From positions 774,001 through 838,000 of the forward strand of contig NC_056428.1 in the NCBI RefSeq assembly GCF_905147365.1: DNA of 64,000 nt, written 5' to 3'. This document shows positions 44,263-55,685 of the stretch, one piece after another. This DNA is from Aricia agestis. Lineage: Eukaryota; Arthropoda; Insecta; Lepidoptera; Lycaenidae. Under the pieces are notes generated by a model. That model was given only the letters and a program-made list of their open reading frames with translations. It did no database searches and was not told the DNA's origin. The translations under genes were made by a program, and so were the position numbers. Position 1 is the stretch's first letter. Every line of letters begins with the position of its first letter.

Positions 44263-46439
44263 ATAGTACATATCTTAATTTATAAAACTCAGAATGATAT
44301 GTATACAAAGGTGCATTTGAATAATTATCCCAATAAAAACGAAGTCGTGTTGTCTTGTTGTCCGACATGCGCGGGCGGCGCGCGGCGGGCGCAACTCCTC
44401 GCGCTGTTAAACGTTTTGACAGCTTGACAGTTTCATTCCCTGTACCGATGTAGAGCTTGACTCACGGATTTTGCGAATATAATCCGTTATTTTAGAAAGT
44501 GTCAACCTGCAGTTGTCCAACTGTATAAGATGGAACCGATAATGGAGACATCTATTTAGACAGAATTGTTCCTTGAGAACACGGAGTGGCGTTTACGGCT
44601 TAAGCTATCAATCAGGGTATTAAAATGTCGAAAATGATTTAGAGTTTAGGACAGTTATATACAATTTCTTGTGAAGACAGATGTAAAGACAAAAGAAAAA
44701 GATGTAAATCGTAACGAAACACTTCAAGCTTCCATGGAAATGTAAGGTGCATTTAACATTCTAAAAGTCCAGAATTAGCAAAAATGTGTCTTTTTTAGAA
44801 TGCGTACTTGTAAGGTACATCTCTGTAATTATTATATCCAGATTTTTAATTTTATCTGAAGGTAATAAAATGTACCAAGTAATAATATGATCCCGATGAT
44901 CCATTAACACTTTACATGTAAATTCTCATGCATTCTTTATACAGGCAATATACATCGTTTTCATTTATTATAATAACAGTTTTGGTGAACAATAATTCGT
45001 CACTGGCGGAAGTCGCGAAACGCCATTTCCAAGATGGCGAATAACAAATGAGTGTCATTTTAATGTTTATCAGCTCCAATTTCCAAAGTTTTATGAAAAA
45101 TCACTTGCTAAGTTCGAGCATTAAATTTTGAGGAATCTAACATTGGTAATCACTTATCAGTTATCATAAAATGGAACCACCAAGGATCTTTTGCTTGAAA
45201 TAATGAAATGGACGAGGAAATAAATATTATAGTATAAGTTATAACGTCGTATCGTTAACGGGGACGTTAACGGTGAGAAGTGCCCGAAACTTACACTTAG
45301 CCATAAATATTTAATAATAATTGATATCGTACAATTGAAGTGAATATACAATAACTCATTGTGAAATAAGATACTAATCACAATCGTACTTATCAATTGT
45401 AAAGCCCACCTTTGACAGCATTTGGAAAATTAAAACCGTCCCCAAAAACCAGGTAGAAATATTGTGACACTCGAGACGGACAATGGGATTAGAGTCTTTG
45501 TGTGTCTGTCTGTGTGTCTTATCTCCGGAATCTGTCGAGGTTTTGACACTTGTGACGATGTTTAAAGAAAGACTTAACACTGGGAGTTGGGAAGGTAAAA
45601 ATAAACAATGCATCTCTGATTCTTCAACAAAATTTTATGTACCTACCTAAGTGTATGTGTGTGTATAATCCACATCACTATAATATCGTTAGAGCTTTAG
45701 AGCAGTATTAAAGGCGCCCATTTGCGAATTGCGATTGATCGTTTCGATTTAACACAAACGAACTAGACTCTAGAGTGCACTGGTTTCTAATACTTATACC
45801 GATCGATGATCCATCTCAAACTATGTGGATCTCCTTAAACTGACCTAAGATGTACTGGAGAAATTGATTCATAAGGAGAGGACCTGCATCTCGAGTCCCG
45901 ACTAGTGGTTGACTTGACATAGCCCGACCAAAAAATAACGTAGGCCCGCCATCTGCCCGTGAACTTTTTCTGCTGGTATTTTAACACAACCAAACTATTG
46001 GTCGTCTAAAACTTTGATATCTGCAAGGGGTTTCTATAATCAGATTAAACCGCTCTAGCTTAACTTAGCTCACAGATAGCTATAGCCTATAAAACTGCAA
46101 ATTGTTTAAGTGAACCTTTGTAACATCTAGGTTGTAAGAGAAAACTTTGCATGCTAACGGAAGATGCTTAAGTTTTGAAAGCTTTTATATCAGTTCATAA
46201 ATATAATAAAGTATTGATATTTTAAAGCAATGGCGTTTGAACATACATTCATAAAATATACAGTACCTGTTGGTTTTGAGTTCTAAAACTTCTGTCATTT
46301 TCACTTCTGTCAGCACCCTGGAATGTATTATGTAACTCGTTAAATTTTTAACCTCGATATTATAGCAATCATATGATATTGAATGTACTGTAACTTCTTG
46401 GTGGAAATTCATGTTTCACAGTAATAATATACACTTTTC
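44263..46439. other. AT-rich non-coding stretch
   Basis: No gene seen over 2.2 kb. A GC-rich patch near 44370-44400 (GCGCGGGCGGCGCGCGGCG) and a CGCCATTTCCAAGATGGCG palindrome near 45023 stand out. The palindrome contains paired GCCAT/ATGGC words. Confidence 0.4.
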
Positions 46440-46475
46440 ATGCACATATTATTTATTTCATTACTTTTATGTTTC

Positions 46476-46510
46476 ACACGACCGGTTTCGATAAAATCAT
46501 CATCAGGTGT
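46476..46510 (-). ncRNA. Hammerhead ribozyme, minimal type I core (Penelope-like element)
   Basis: On the minus strand all conserved hammerhead parts occur in order. Stem I 5' strand is ACAC, followed by the core CUGAUGA. After a linker U comes stem II (GAU-UUU-AUC), then the core GAAA, then CCGGUC, then stem I 3' strand GUGU. The ACCGGU palindrome can form a very short stem III within one molecule or between two. The predicted self-cleavage point is after the C at 46480, which follows GGU. It is known that Penelope-like retroelements carry minimal hammerheads of this form in their terminal repeats, and the ACCGGTTTCG...CATCATCAGGTG wording is typical of them. No Penelope reverse transcriptase is visible nearby, so it marks a solo terminal repeat or a 5'-truncated remnant. 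Short stems mean activity may depend on dimerisation. Confidence 0.75.
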
Positions 46511-46820
46511 AGCAATTGTTTTAGTATGGCCGCCACTATAAAACAAAAATATAGCGTTATCAGAGGTGTTATGAATTAAGTGGTTATATAAAGTTTAGTG
46601 CGCACTTTAAAGCCCTCTGGTATTGCAGATCTGCGGGCTGCCCACCCACACTCTCATTTTAATATGCCTCTGTTTTATTAATTTTGTTTTGAGTGCACAC
46701 CTTGTGTTGTATAGACATGCCATGAACAGTGAACTCAAGGCTCTACATTTATTATAATACGGTAGTTTTGGAAAAAATAAAAATAAGTTTAAAAAGCTTT
46801 ATTGACTACGAAGAATTTAT
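46511..46820. other. Flank of the hammerhead, probably Penelope-like remnant
   Basis: No coding frame. The GGTGTAGCAATTG... sequence up to about 46560 would be the rest of a Penelope-like terminal repeat. Its far limit is not visible. Confidence 0.3.
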
Positions 46821-47178
46821 ACGTGGGAGAGCCATGCTTCGGCACGAATGGGCCGGCTCGACCGGATAAATACCACGTTCTCACAGAAAAGCGGCGTGAA
46901 ACAGCGCTTGCGCTGTGTTTCGCCGAGTGAGTGAGTTAACCGGAGGCCCAATCCCCTAACCCCTTCCCTTCCCTTCCCTACCCTCAACTATTCCCTTCCC
47001 TTCCCTACCCTCAACTATTCCCTTCCCTTCCCTTCCCTACCCTCCCCTATTCCCTCTTAAAAGGCCGGCAACGCACTTGCAGCTCTTCTGATGCTGCGAG
47101 TGTCCATGGGCGACGGAAGTTGCTTTCCATCAGGTGACCCGTTTGCTCGTTTGCCCCCTTATTTCATAAAAAAAAAGG
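46821..47178 (+). mobile_element. SINE B, full-length copy with expanded internal repeat
   Basis: It runs from ACGTGGGAGAGCCATGCTTC to CAGGTGACCCGTTTGCTCG and poly(A). The pyrimidine-rich internal repeat (CCCTTCCCTACCCTCAACTATT type) has more units than in the other copies. Confidence 0.85.
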
Positions 47179-47569
47179 ACCCAAAAAATATTCCAGATAA
47201 AAATCCATAACAGAATGGTTTAGGTAGAGGGTAAAGGCGTGTTCGAATCCTCTAATATCATTGATAAAGTAACAGGAGACTGCGATTTGACATCGACTGT
47301 TCTAAACGGTTGTGTATAAAAAAATCTAGACTTTAATCAAAATGACTTATGACTATGCACAGGATTTTTTAGCAAAAAACAACAATCCATTTTTAATTTG
47401 ACAACAGACTTCAACCATAAACAAAAGACTATAATTCGTATGTACAGGCTTGTGATTCAAAAAGATAGTAGTGTGCACATGGTAGTGTGTGTAATGTTTT
47501 ATTTGTTAAAAAAATGTATGATAAAACTATAATTTAAAAATAATATTAGCTCGATGCACTCCTTCACAG
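47179..47569. other. AT-rich non-coding stretch
   Basis: No gene or named repeat. Confidence 0.35.
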
Positions 47570-47775
47570 TTCACCCCCAACAGAGCCCAGCACCTCTAAC
47601 ACCCCCTGACACCTGCGACCTGTCCCTCCAGCACCCAGCACCAGCACCCCCCGGCACTTCTAGCACCAGTAGCAGGTCCAGATTATTACATTATAAACGC
47701 CATTGTAATTGCATCAGTGACATGAATAATGTCGTTATACACCGCGGCGAATTGACGGTATGAATCTCTACTGGC
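47570..47775 (+). mobile_element. LINE 3' region, same family as 21.6-21.95 kb
   Basis: 47680-47770 (AGCAGGTCCAGATTATTAC, then TGCATCAGTGACATGAATAA, then CACCGCGGCGAATTGACGG) matches the minus strand at 21590-21690, including the end near ATGA. Upstream is a C-rich, P/S/T-coding segment (SPAPLTPPDTCDLSLQHPAP) that may be part of the element or a separate GC-rich insert. No SQKE-type coding end is visible here. Confidence 0.5.
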
Positions 47776-47807
47776 TGCCTCATATCAGATCTATAGGAGC
47801 TATCTAA

Positions 47808-47963
47808 CTACATGACGCCCGCAATTCCGTTGCGCCAAAATCGTTTATCACGCAAGAACCTTATATTTTTCCGGGATAAAAAGCATTCTATGTGCTTTCC
47901 CGGAACCCAAAGTATTCCTAAACCAAAATGAGACTTTCGCATTTATAATATTATTTGTATGGA
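47808..47963 (-). mobile_element. Short Helitron-like element
   Basis: On the minus strand it starts TCCATACAAATAATATTATA, then AATGCGAAAGTCTC and TTTTTATCCCGGAAAAATAT. It has the hairpin CGCAACGGAATTGCG and ends in a mutated CTAG (GTAG). Length is 156 bp, an internally deleted form. Confidence 0.65.
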
Positions 47964-50090
47964 TATGGATGTCCATATCTGTATGTTTGTTATATCTTCT
48001 GGCCGGCCCTGCTGTTTACATATAAATAGGCGAGCTATAAACCATAAAGTATGAACAGCACATAAACACACGTAACTTCTCTACTATAAGGAATTGCTTT
48101 GTTAAGATTTTTTTATACCGATTTGGCTCTAACCACACACTAAAATTGTTCTTGATTGCGTAAAGTAGTAGCAGAATATTATTTTATGAAACCAACAATT
48201 TTTTTATCATATTGTTATCTCATAGGTATATTATAAATTTATAAATCTCGTTAAACGGTTTTTGTAGAGCCTAATCTCCTCTAAAGCTGCTGGACAGATT
48301 TTGATAAAATTTTAATAACATAGAAGACTAAAAATTCCAAATAATACATAAAAGAATTTGAGATCCCAAACCTAACCAGTAACCACCCTCTACGATTAAA
48401 ATCTAGAATCTACCGAGTGTTTTATAAAAACAGGTAACTAATTAGTTTAAGTAGTAAAACTACATTCACGGATAATTACCGAAAGTTGTCCATGTTAGAT
48501 GTCCTCCCTGATAGCCGGGCTTAGACTTCAGAGATCAGTGACTCTACGTGAGTAGAGAGGACACTCTGAAATTCTAAACAGTCGCTTGGTATAATAGTGA
48601 ATATTCATTAGCGTTTACATAATATTATGGATATTGTAGATTTTCTACGAATCACTCTTGATTAGTCCTGAATCCACGAATGTTTATAATTTTTGTTAGG
48701 TACCTTGTCATTTGTATTTAAGAGTAAATTAATATTATTCTGATACTTATCGATCTACTTATTTTTGCATTAATATTTACTATTTGAGATAAAATATTGC
48801 AATGTTATCTCCCACGTGTACCTGGGGCCGGTATTATTGTCCGCCATGTTTTACTGAACACCTCATAATCGCACGCGATTCTCTCGTAAATCTTGTTATG
48901 AAGCACCCAACACTTAGAACTTTTATTACTCAATTTGTCAAAAACAATAATCCCTATAATTATTATTAAGAGCTTTAAAATTACAATTTAATGTTTGTGT
49001 TTACCTGTGTCGAATGAGATGATTCTTTTATTTCTTCGTGTCGAATTGTCGATTGACACCGTTCAATCTAAAACTCGTTCTATTATCTTTGTCCGTACAA
49101 AGCGTTTATTTTACAAAGCATTTACTTCATAACAAAACATAGATAATAATAAATAAGTAAAATTTTTTATTTGCATAATAATGTAAATTATTTGCATAGT
49201 AATGTTATGTGTGTAATCATCAAAACAGTTAAGGATTAGAGACCCTATTTAATATAGCCTTTTCGACTATGTAGATTGTAAGTATTTGAATTAAAAGATC
49301 TATACAGTATACGTTCTATACGTAAGCTAGTACTCCTCTGTCGAGCGTTATCGGCCCATCGGGTCACCGGTGCCGGAGACACAGCCAGGCTGCAGAGTAA
49401 CGACCACCAGATAATTGATAATGTCCACTCTGCTCTCTGACCAACATATTGATCTACATTTTATCACAAATGTGTGATATAGGCAGAAAATGTATAAACC
49501 AAATGTTTTAAGTAAATAGTTAATACATTTAAGTTTGTAGAAGTGTTCTTGTTTTTACATATTATTACAAAGTAAATGCAACAATGCCAAGAAACTTATA
49601 CTCGCATCTAGTTTATAGAGATCTCCATATTGGGCCATGGTCATGGTAGCGAAGCATGGACAATCATCATCGAACATGTGCAATCATACGTGTATATAAT
49701 GTCCGGCTACACGTTCGCAATCGCCTATATTGGTATTACCATCAAAGCCATTGGCCACATATTAAGTGACGGCGACTTTACATTGTTCGTATTGCATATT
49801 CCAATAAACCCTGGGTAAATATCATTGTAATAATGCATCCGAAATGAAGTTTCCTTACGTTTCCTTACCAAAAACAAATGTTTAGAGATATTTTATATCG
49901 ACATTTACCTCACTAATAAATATAAAGTTCCCCGAGTAACAGTAGACTGTGGGCGATGTTATCGAGGCGAGACGATTCTGTGAACGATTCACCATTCTAG
50001 CGATATCAGAAAAGGTCTGTATGATTTGTTTTAGGATGTGATGTGATTGTTAAGTTTGTGGTGATATGTTAAATAACGTTAAATAAATAA
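47964..50090. other. AT-rich non-coding stretch
   Basis: No gene seen over 2.1 kb. A less AT-rich patch at 49340-49410 (GCCCATCGGGTCACCGGTGCC) has no repeat or coding identity. Confidence 0.4.
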
Positions 50091-50503
50091 ATTAAATCGG
50101 ATAAGTGCGAGTTGGACAGGCGCACGAAGGGTTCCGTGCCACAATAGAGCAAAAATAGGCTGAATATTGTGTTTTTTGAATTGGAGCCCCATTTATTATT
50201 TCATTTATTTAAATTTTATTAATAAATTACAAATAAAACTGAGTATTTCGTGAATATTCCAAGTGCATATGTATTGCCGTTATTGATATCGAACAAAAAA
50301 TAGCAAAAAAAGCACGTTTGTTGTAGCGGAGCCCCAACCCTTGAACCCAAGATCTTGAGTTACAGCCAGGAGACACACAGACAGATAGACGGACAGACGG
50401 ACAGACGGACAGACGGACAGACGGACAGACGGACAGACGGACGGACATCAAAGTCTTAGTAAAAGTGTCCCGTTTTTACCTTTTGGACACGGAACCCTAA
50501 AAA
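50091..50503 (+). repeat. Repeat A, full-length copy with expanded (GGACAGAC)n
   Basis: It begins AAATCGGATAAGTGCGAGTT, GCACGAAGGGTTCCGTGCC and ends GGACACGGAACCCTAAAAA. The normally short ACAGACGGACAG part has grown to about nine octamer units at 50372-50444. Confidence 0.85.
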
Positions 50504-51128
50504 TATGTATGATTTTGAAGCCTGTAAAAACAGTCAAAGTATTGAAAAAAAGTAATACAATATCTTCGTACAAGAAAAACTATACCAATTGAAACTTCCA
50601 ACGTCATAATAGCCCTAAAACAACCCCAAAAGTCTTTAAGCTTAGCCTCGATGCCACGTCTGCTGTAAAAATCACAAAACTCCAGATAAGTAACACAATA
50701 AGTATTATTATATGCTTTGAAAATTATATTTGTTTAATAATCACGGTTACACCATTAAATGTAACAGGTATTTCCCATTAACCATAACAGTTAATGAACT
50801 GTACATAAACTGCCAATTAGCAAATATATGATTAATTGAGAGTTAAATAGTTACAGTTAAATCCAACCAACGTTGTTATCATCATTGATGAGCGGTTGAA
50901 GCCAGTTAACCGTTTTCAGGTTAAAATTAAACTCTTTGATAACTACAAAATTATGTGACTGAAATCATTTAAAATTAATCAGATAAAGGGTACAGATTCT
51001 ATAAAAGGTTATGAATCTCTTCTGAAGTATGTATCTTCATAGTTCTTACAAAGTTTCATCCGTTTAGACTTAAAGTTTTGCGTATAATACTTATATAGGT
51101 TAGGTTAGTAGTTTGTGATAACTACAAA
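50504..51128. other. AT-rich non-coding stretch
   Basis: No gene or repeat recognised. Confidence 0.4.
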
Positions 51129-51968
51129 TCTATACTAATATTATAATTGGGAAGAGTTTGTTTGTTTGTTTATTTGAACGCGCTAATCTCAGGAAGTGCT
51201 GGTCCGATTTGAAAAAATCTTTTACTGTTGGATAGCCCATTTATCGAGAAAGGCTATAGGCTATATTTTATCATGCTAAGTATAATAGAAGCGAAGAAAT
51301 AGAGGAAAATGTGGAAAAAACGGGGGAAAATTATTTGAAAGGGCTTATTTGAACGCGCTAATCTTAGGAACTACTGGTCCGATTTGAAAAATTCTTTCAG
51401 TGTTAGATATTTCATAGATTGAAGAAGGTTATAAGCTATATTTTATCACGCTAAGACTATTAAAAGCGAAGAAATAGAGGAAAATGTGGACAAAACGGGG
51501 GAAATTATATGAAAGGGCCTATTTGAACGCGCTAATCTCAGGAACTGCTTATCCGATTTGAAAAATTCTATCAATGTTAGATAGCCCCTTCATCGAGGTA
51601 GGCTATAGGCTATATTTTATTACGCTAAGACTTATAGGAGCGAAGAAATAGATGAAAATGTGGAAAAAACGGGGGAAATTATATGGAATTGCTTATTATA
51701 TTATGAACTACTGGAGCAATTTTTATGTTATTTGGCAAACATGAAGAATAGACCACCTGAAGGGACATAGGATATTTTTTGCTGCAAAATGTACGGTTGC
51801 GTGAAATTCCTAAATTACTCGAGCGAAGCCGCGCGGAACATCTATAAGTATATAATAAAATCGTAGGAAAGTCAATTCTGTAAGTATATTGAATATTTTT
51901 GTACAATAAATAATACTTTGGATGTGAACTTCTATGGTAACACGGACGAAGTCGCGGGCAACAGCTAG
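51129..51968 (+). mobile_element. Helitron-like element with three internal tandem repeats
   Basis: It starts TCTATACTAATATTATAATT after A and ends GTCGCGGGCAACAGCTAG before T. Between them, a block opening TATTTGAACGCGCTAATCT is repeated at 51171, 51346 and 51520, a period of about 175 bp. A second 3'-type end (GAGCGAAGCCGCGCGGAACAT) lies near 51825, before the outer one, so the element may be a compound of two. At 840 bp it has no Rep/helicase frame. Confidence 0.8.
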
Positions 51969-52394
51969 TTTTGAATAAAATGTTAAGTAAGAGTCTTTCG
52001 GTACCTAAACACCTGGCCCCTATAATTATTTAGTCTTTATGTCCTGTGTGTCTCCAATTTAGCATTATTTTACCCTGAAATGGTATACCGCTATCTTGAC
52101 AGTGAAAAGCATACATTCACATAATATCTCCATAAAAATCTTCGTAAAATACAGCGAGTGATTCCGGTAGCTACACCCGCTATAAATACCAGAGAATAGG
52201 CTTCTTATTGGCTATAAGAATTCATTGCGCCATCTTGGCTGTCAGCCAACGCCGCCATTTTATGTCGTCCGCCATCTTGCGTTGGTTTTGCGCGGGAAAC
52301 GGGGAAGCGCGGTAATGCGTATGCTAATGTGACAGATTTTTTTTATTGTGATGGCAGGCAAAATTGATCCAGTCCAGTTGGACCATAAATGTTA
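51969..52394. other. Non-coding stretch with a candidate promoter block
   Basis: AT-rich except for the motif cluster described at 52205-52320. Confidence 0.35.
52205..52320. promoter_or_regulatory. Candidate promoter: three YY1/Pho-like words and an E2F-like site
   Basis: GCCATCTT (52229), GCCATTTT (52254) and GCCATCTT (52271) fall within 50 bp. They are followed by TTTTGCGCGGGAAA (52286-52299), which fits the E2F consensus. An inverted CCAAT (ATTGG) and CTATAAG lie just upstream. GC content is clearly higher than nearby. The motif combination is typical of housekeeping promoters; no adjoining exon or transcript could be identified, so this is inference. Confidence 0.3.
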
Positions 52395-52704
52395 TTATTT
52401 TTTTTTAATGAAATAAGGGGGTAAACGAGCAAACGGGTCATTGATGGAAAGCAACTTCCGTCGCCCATGGACACTCGCAGCATCAGAAGAGCTGCAGGTG
52501 CGTTGCCGGCCTTTTAAGAGGGAATAGGGTAATAGGGGAGGGTAGGGATGGGAAGGGAAGGGAATAGGGGAGGATAGGGAAGGGAATTGGGCCTCCGGTA
52601 AACTCACTCACTCGGCGAAACACAGCGCAAGCGCGATTTCACGCCGGTTTTCTGTGAGAACGTGGTATAGCCGGCCCTTTCGCACCGAAGCATGGCTCTC
52701 CCAC
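52395..52704 (-). mobile_element. SINE B, nearly full-length copy
   Basis: The minus strand runs from ACGTGGGAGAGCCATGCTTC to CGGGTCACTGATGG-type wording and poly(A), read as a T run at 52396-52406. A short deletion removes part of the GGCTCGACCGGAGAAATACC segment. Confidence 0.85.
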
Positions 52705-54124
52705 GTATAAAAATCCATTGTTGACCATTATTCCGACTTATGTTGCATCATGCATGTCCTTTCATTTCTATAAGTACCTATCATTCCGTACAGTATCTAA
52801 CCTCTCAGAGGTTTCAAAGCAAGTAAGGTATAAATGTAACTTTCGCTATATTTTTATAAGATTCGTTTGAAGACAATTTCAAAGCGTCAAATATCGTGTT
52901 ACTGCAATTATTCACTCAATTAACATAAAAAATCATAATAAATTTAACAGTATATTTAGGGTTTTCGGGACTTAACGCGACTTATTTAAGTAGTAATGCT
53001 ACTACGAGTACATACTTTTTACGTCGTTTTGTTAAGTCCCGATTAAAAAGTTTAATTATAATGCAACGCGAAAGTTTAAAATGTTAGTATATATAGGGGT
53101 TTCCAAAAAACTCGCAACCGGAGAGTGTTGCGTAGACAACCACATTGGTTGTCATTTGTCACCATATAGGTTGTCAGTTGTCACGGTATCGGTTGTCACA
53201 TAAAAAGTAACCGTATAACGTTACCGTCAAATTAACGGTTACGTCCCAACCCTCGTTACGTCGTTATTTACATTATTTCGTTGCTGTTGTTGGTTTTTCT
53301 GTAGTTAGGTAACCGAGCCTGTTGATACGGATGATCTTCCGTAACCTAACACGATGACTTTTGAGCAAAGAATTCTATTAAATAGAAGTCTTTGATTTTG
53401 AGCTACATCACTAAAACGCTAAAACGCAATAGTTAAGAAAATATCATGTTGTTTTCCAAGTGTAAATTTTTCTTAAAAATACTTTAAAATGCTAGTATAA
53501 AATGGGTAGATAAATTTCTGTATTTTTAACTAGGTACTAACTGAGGTAAAACGCTATTTGTATAGTAACACTTGTATGAGTCGTGCTATAGCACGGACAA
53601 AGCCGGGGGAGGGACAATTACAGACCTCATTACCCACGGGACCCCGCGATCTGATACAAACAGATGGACGTGGGATGGGATGTGTTTACGTATATATCGA
53701 GGTTGTATTGTAGGTAAATCCACCATTTTACATTAAGCGTAGCTGTTATCAAAAACAGAGATGTTTTATAATGTGGCGGTTTAACGATTAGCCGGATTGT
53801 AATTTCGATACTTTCTTAATATGGCGGGCCACGTTTAGATGAATCATACTACTACTTTTTAAAATAACTAAAAAAGAATTACTCAGATATTATGTTAGAT
53901 ATATCAATATTAATGTTGTTAAATGATATAATGTAATTTTCACGCGTCGTGTGGTACCATACCTTCGTCAACAAAATGTCCTCAAGGGGATGAAAAGGGT
54001 TGCTGTAATTAGAAAATTAAAATTTAAATATAATTAATTCCCATCACCCTCCCTAGACATGTGACTTAGCCTGAGTTGTTGTCTTCTCTAAAATCTGAAA
54101 TCCTCCTCCTTTTCGAAATTGTTG
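52705..54124. other. Non-coding stretch
   Basis: No gene seen. 52985-53045 carries inverted CGGGACTTAAC/GTTAAGTCCCG around an 35-base spacer. 53140-53200 repeats GGTTGTCA four times at irregular spacing. Confidence 0.4.
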
Positions 54125-54242
54125 ACAAAATTACTTATATACTTTGAGTCCCGGGAAAGGCCAAAACATGATACTTTTTAACCGGCAAAAATGCACGGTT
54201 CCGGCGCGATTTTAGGGCAACGGAGATGCGGGCGTCGTCTAG
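54125..54242 (+). mobile_element. Helitron-like element, 3' end
   Basis: TTTGAGTCCCGGGAAAGG, ATGCACGGTTCCGGCGCG, a worn CAACGGAGATGCGGG hairpin and the end GTCGTCTAG before T. Confidence 0.65.
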
Positions 54243-54300
54243 TATTATATTGTTGCATGTTCGATTACGAATGTCATATTCGCCTGTGATTGCCCAAGAT

Positions 54301-54301
<1 letters not shown>

Positions 54302-54341
<40 letters not shown>
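54302..54341. repeat. Poly(T) tract of 40 bases (poly(A) tail of a minus-strand retroposon)
   Basis: The tract is followed on the plus strand by CTTATTCCCCCTTACGTAAT. On the minus strand that gives a body ending ACGTAAGGGGGAATAAG plus a long poly(A). The body (about 54342-54700) is AT-rich and unidentified. Confidence 0.7.
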
Positions 54342-54956
54342 CTTATTCCCCCTTACGTAATAAGGGACATTCCTACTTTTATTTATTTATTACATGTGCG
54401 TTTTTAAATAGTTTTACATGTCATAATTGTTTGCATTTATTTTAAGACATTATTTTGTTTACACCTGGTTTTTTACTATTATTATATTTCCTTTCTTTTC
54501 AATATTACATTCATTACTATTACAATTTTTTCTTTCTTATTACCTTTAAAATATACAGTATTACATTATAATATTTTTATTTAATACTTATTTTTATACA
54601 TTTACAATATATTTATACATTAATTATAATTTTACATTCAATTTGCACATTTTATTATTACAATATTTAGTACATGGTACTTTCTTTCTTATAGATCTTA
54701 GTTATTTATTTAATGCAACTCATTCAGCCGGTGTGGCCGATTCAACGTAGAAGTACTGAAGATTTGATACATAAATGTAGAGCCGTTATATTTATAAATG
54801 TTCTTAATACTATGAAGCTATTATATTTAATAAATAATAAATACTATTGGACTATTACAGAATTATATATTATACAGAATCATATAACAAAATATTTATT
54901 ACAATAATATTTCTACTTCTGCTTTATTTGCTACATCAAATAAATGCTAAGTATAA

Positions 54957-54958
<2 letters not shown>
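54342..54958. other. Very AT-rich non-coding stretch
   Basis: Probably the body of the retroposon whose tail is at 54302-54341, but no family or coding frame is recognisable. Confidence 0.35.
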
Positions 54959-55004
<46 letters not shown>

Positions 55005-55018
55005 ATATATATATATTT
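54959..55018. repeat. (AT)n - T19 - (AT)n microsatellite
   Basis: About fourteen AT units, a T run and about five more AT units abut the truncated 5' end of the next SINE B. Confidence 0.9.
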
Positions 55019-55026
55019 TAATTTTG

Positions 55027-55347
55027 GGTCGGCTCGACCTGAGAAATACCACGGACTTACAGAAAACCGACGTGAAACAGCGCTTGCGCTGTGTTTCGCC
55101 GAGTGAGTGAGTTTACCGGAGGCCCAATCCCTACCCTTTTCCCTTCCCTACCCTCCCCTATTTCCTTCCCAACTCTCCCCTATTCCCTTCCCTACCCTCC
55201 CCTACTCTGTTACCCTATTCCCTCTTAAAAGGCCGGCAACGCACCTGCAGCTCTGATGATGCTGCGAGTGTCCATGGGCGACGGAAGTTGCTTTCCATCA
55301 GGTGACCCGTTTGCTCGTTTGCCCCTTTATTTCATTTAAAAAAAACT
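55027..55347 (+). mobile_element. SINE B, 5'-truncated copy
   Basis: It starts at GGTCGGCTCGACC, lacking the ACGTGGGAGAGCCATGCTTC opening, and is otherwise complete to CAGGTGACCCGTTTGCTCG and an A tract. Confidence 0.85.
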
Positions 55348-55374
55348 TTTCCTAGACTTCTAGTAGAAATAGTA

Positions 55375-55520
55375 TAGTAATGATGATGACGATGGTGGTG
55401 AATGTAATAGTAGCATATTTTATGCTTTCCGTTCTTAAAACAACGCCGAAACTCTCAAACTAGTTTGTATAATTTGTATAAAGAGTCAGGAGGTCCTCCA
55501 GCACCTTCCGAATGTAGGAC
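55375..55520. repeat. Repeat C, partial copy
   Basis: GATGATGACGATGGTGGTG, then AATGTAATAGTAGCATATT, AAACAACGCCGAAACTC and CCAGCACCTTCCGAA match 5700-5825. Confidence 0.75.
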
Positions 55521-55685
55521 TATAACATTACGCCCGCAACTCTGTTACGCCCGAATTCATTTATCACGTGTTAAGTTATAATTTTAGTATGGATTATTTA
55601 TAATAATATATTTTTACCACCTCATAAAAAAGTTTTCCTCGAGATACGTAGGTATCCCTAAATCTGCGCCATAAACATCATTTAA
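55521..55685. other. Short non-coding stretch with a Helitron remnant
   Basis: CATTACGCCCGCAACTCTGT at 55528 is the worn 3' end of a minus-strand Helitron. Confidence 0.4.

Noticed and set aside
50370..50445. CRISPR-like array
   Set aside because: The repeats are uninterrupted octamers without spacers, inside a eukaryotic dispersed repeat.
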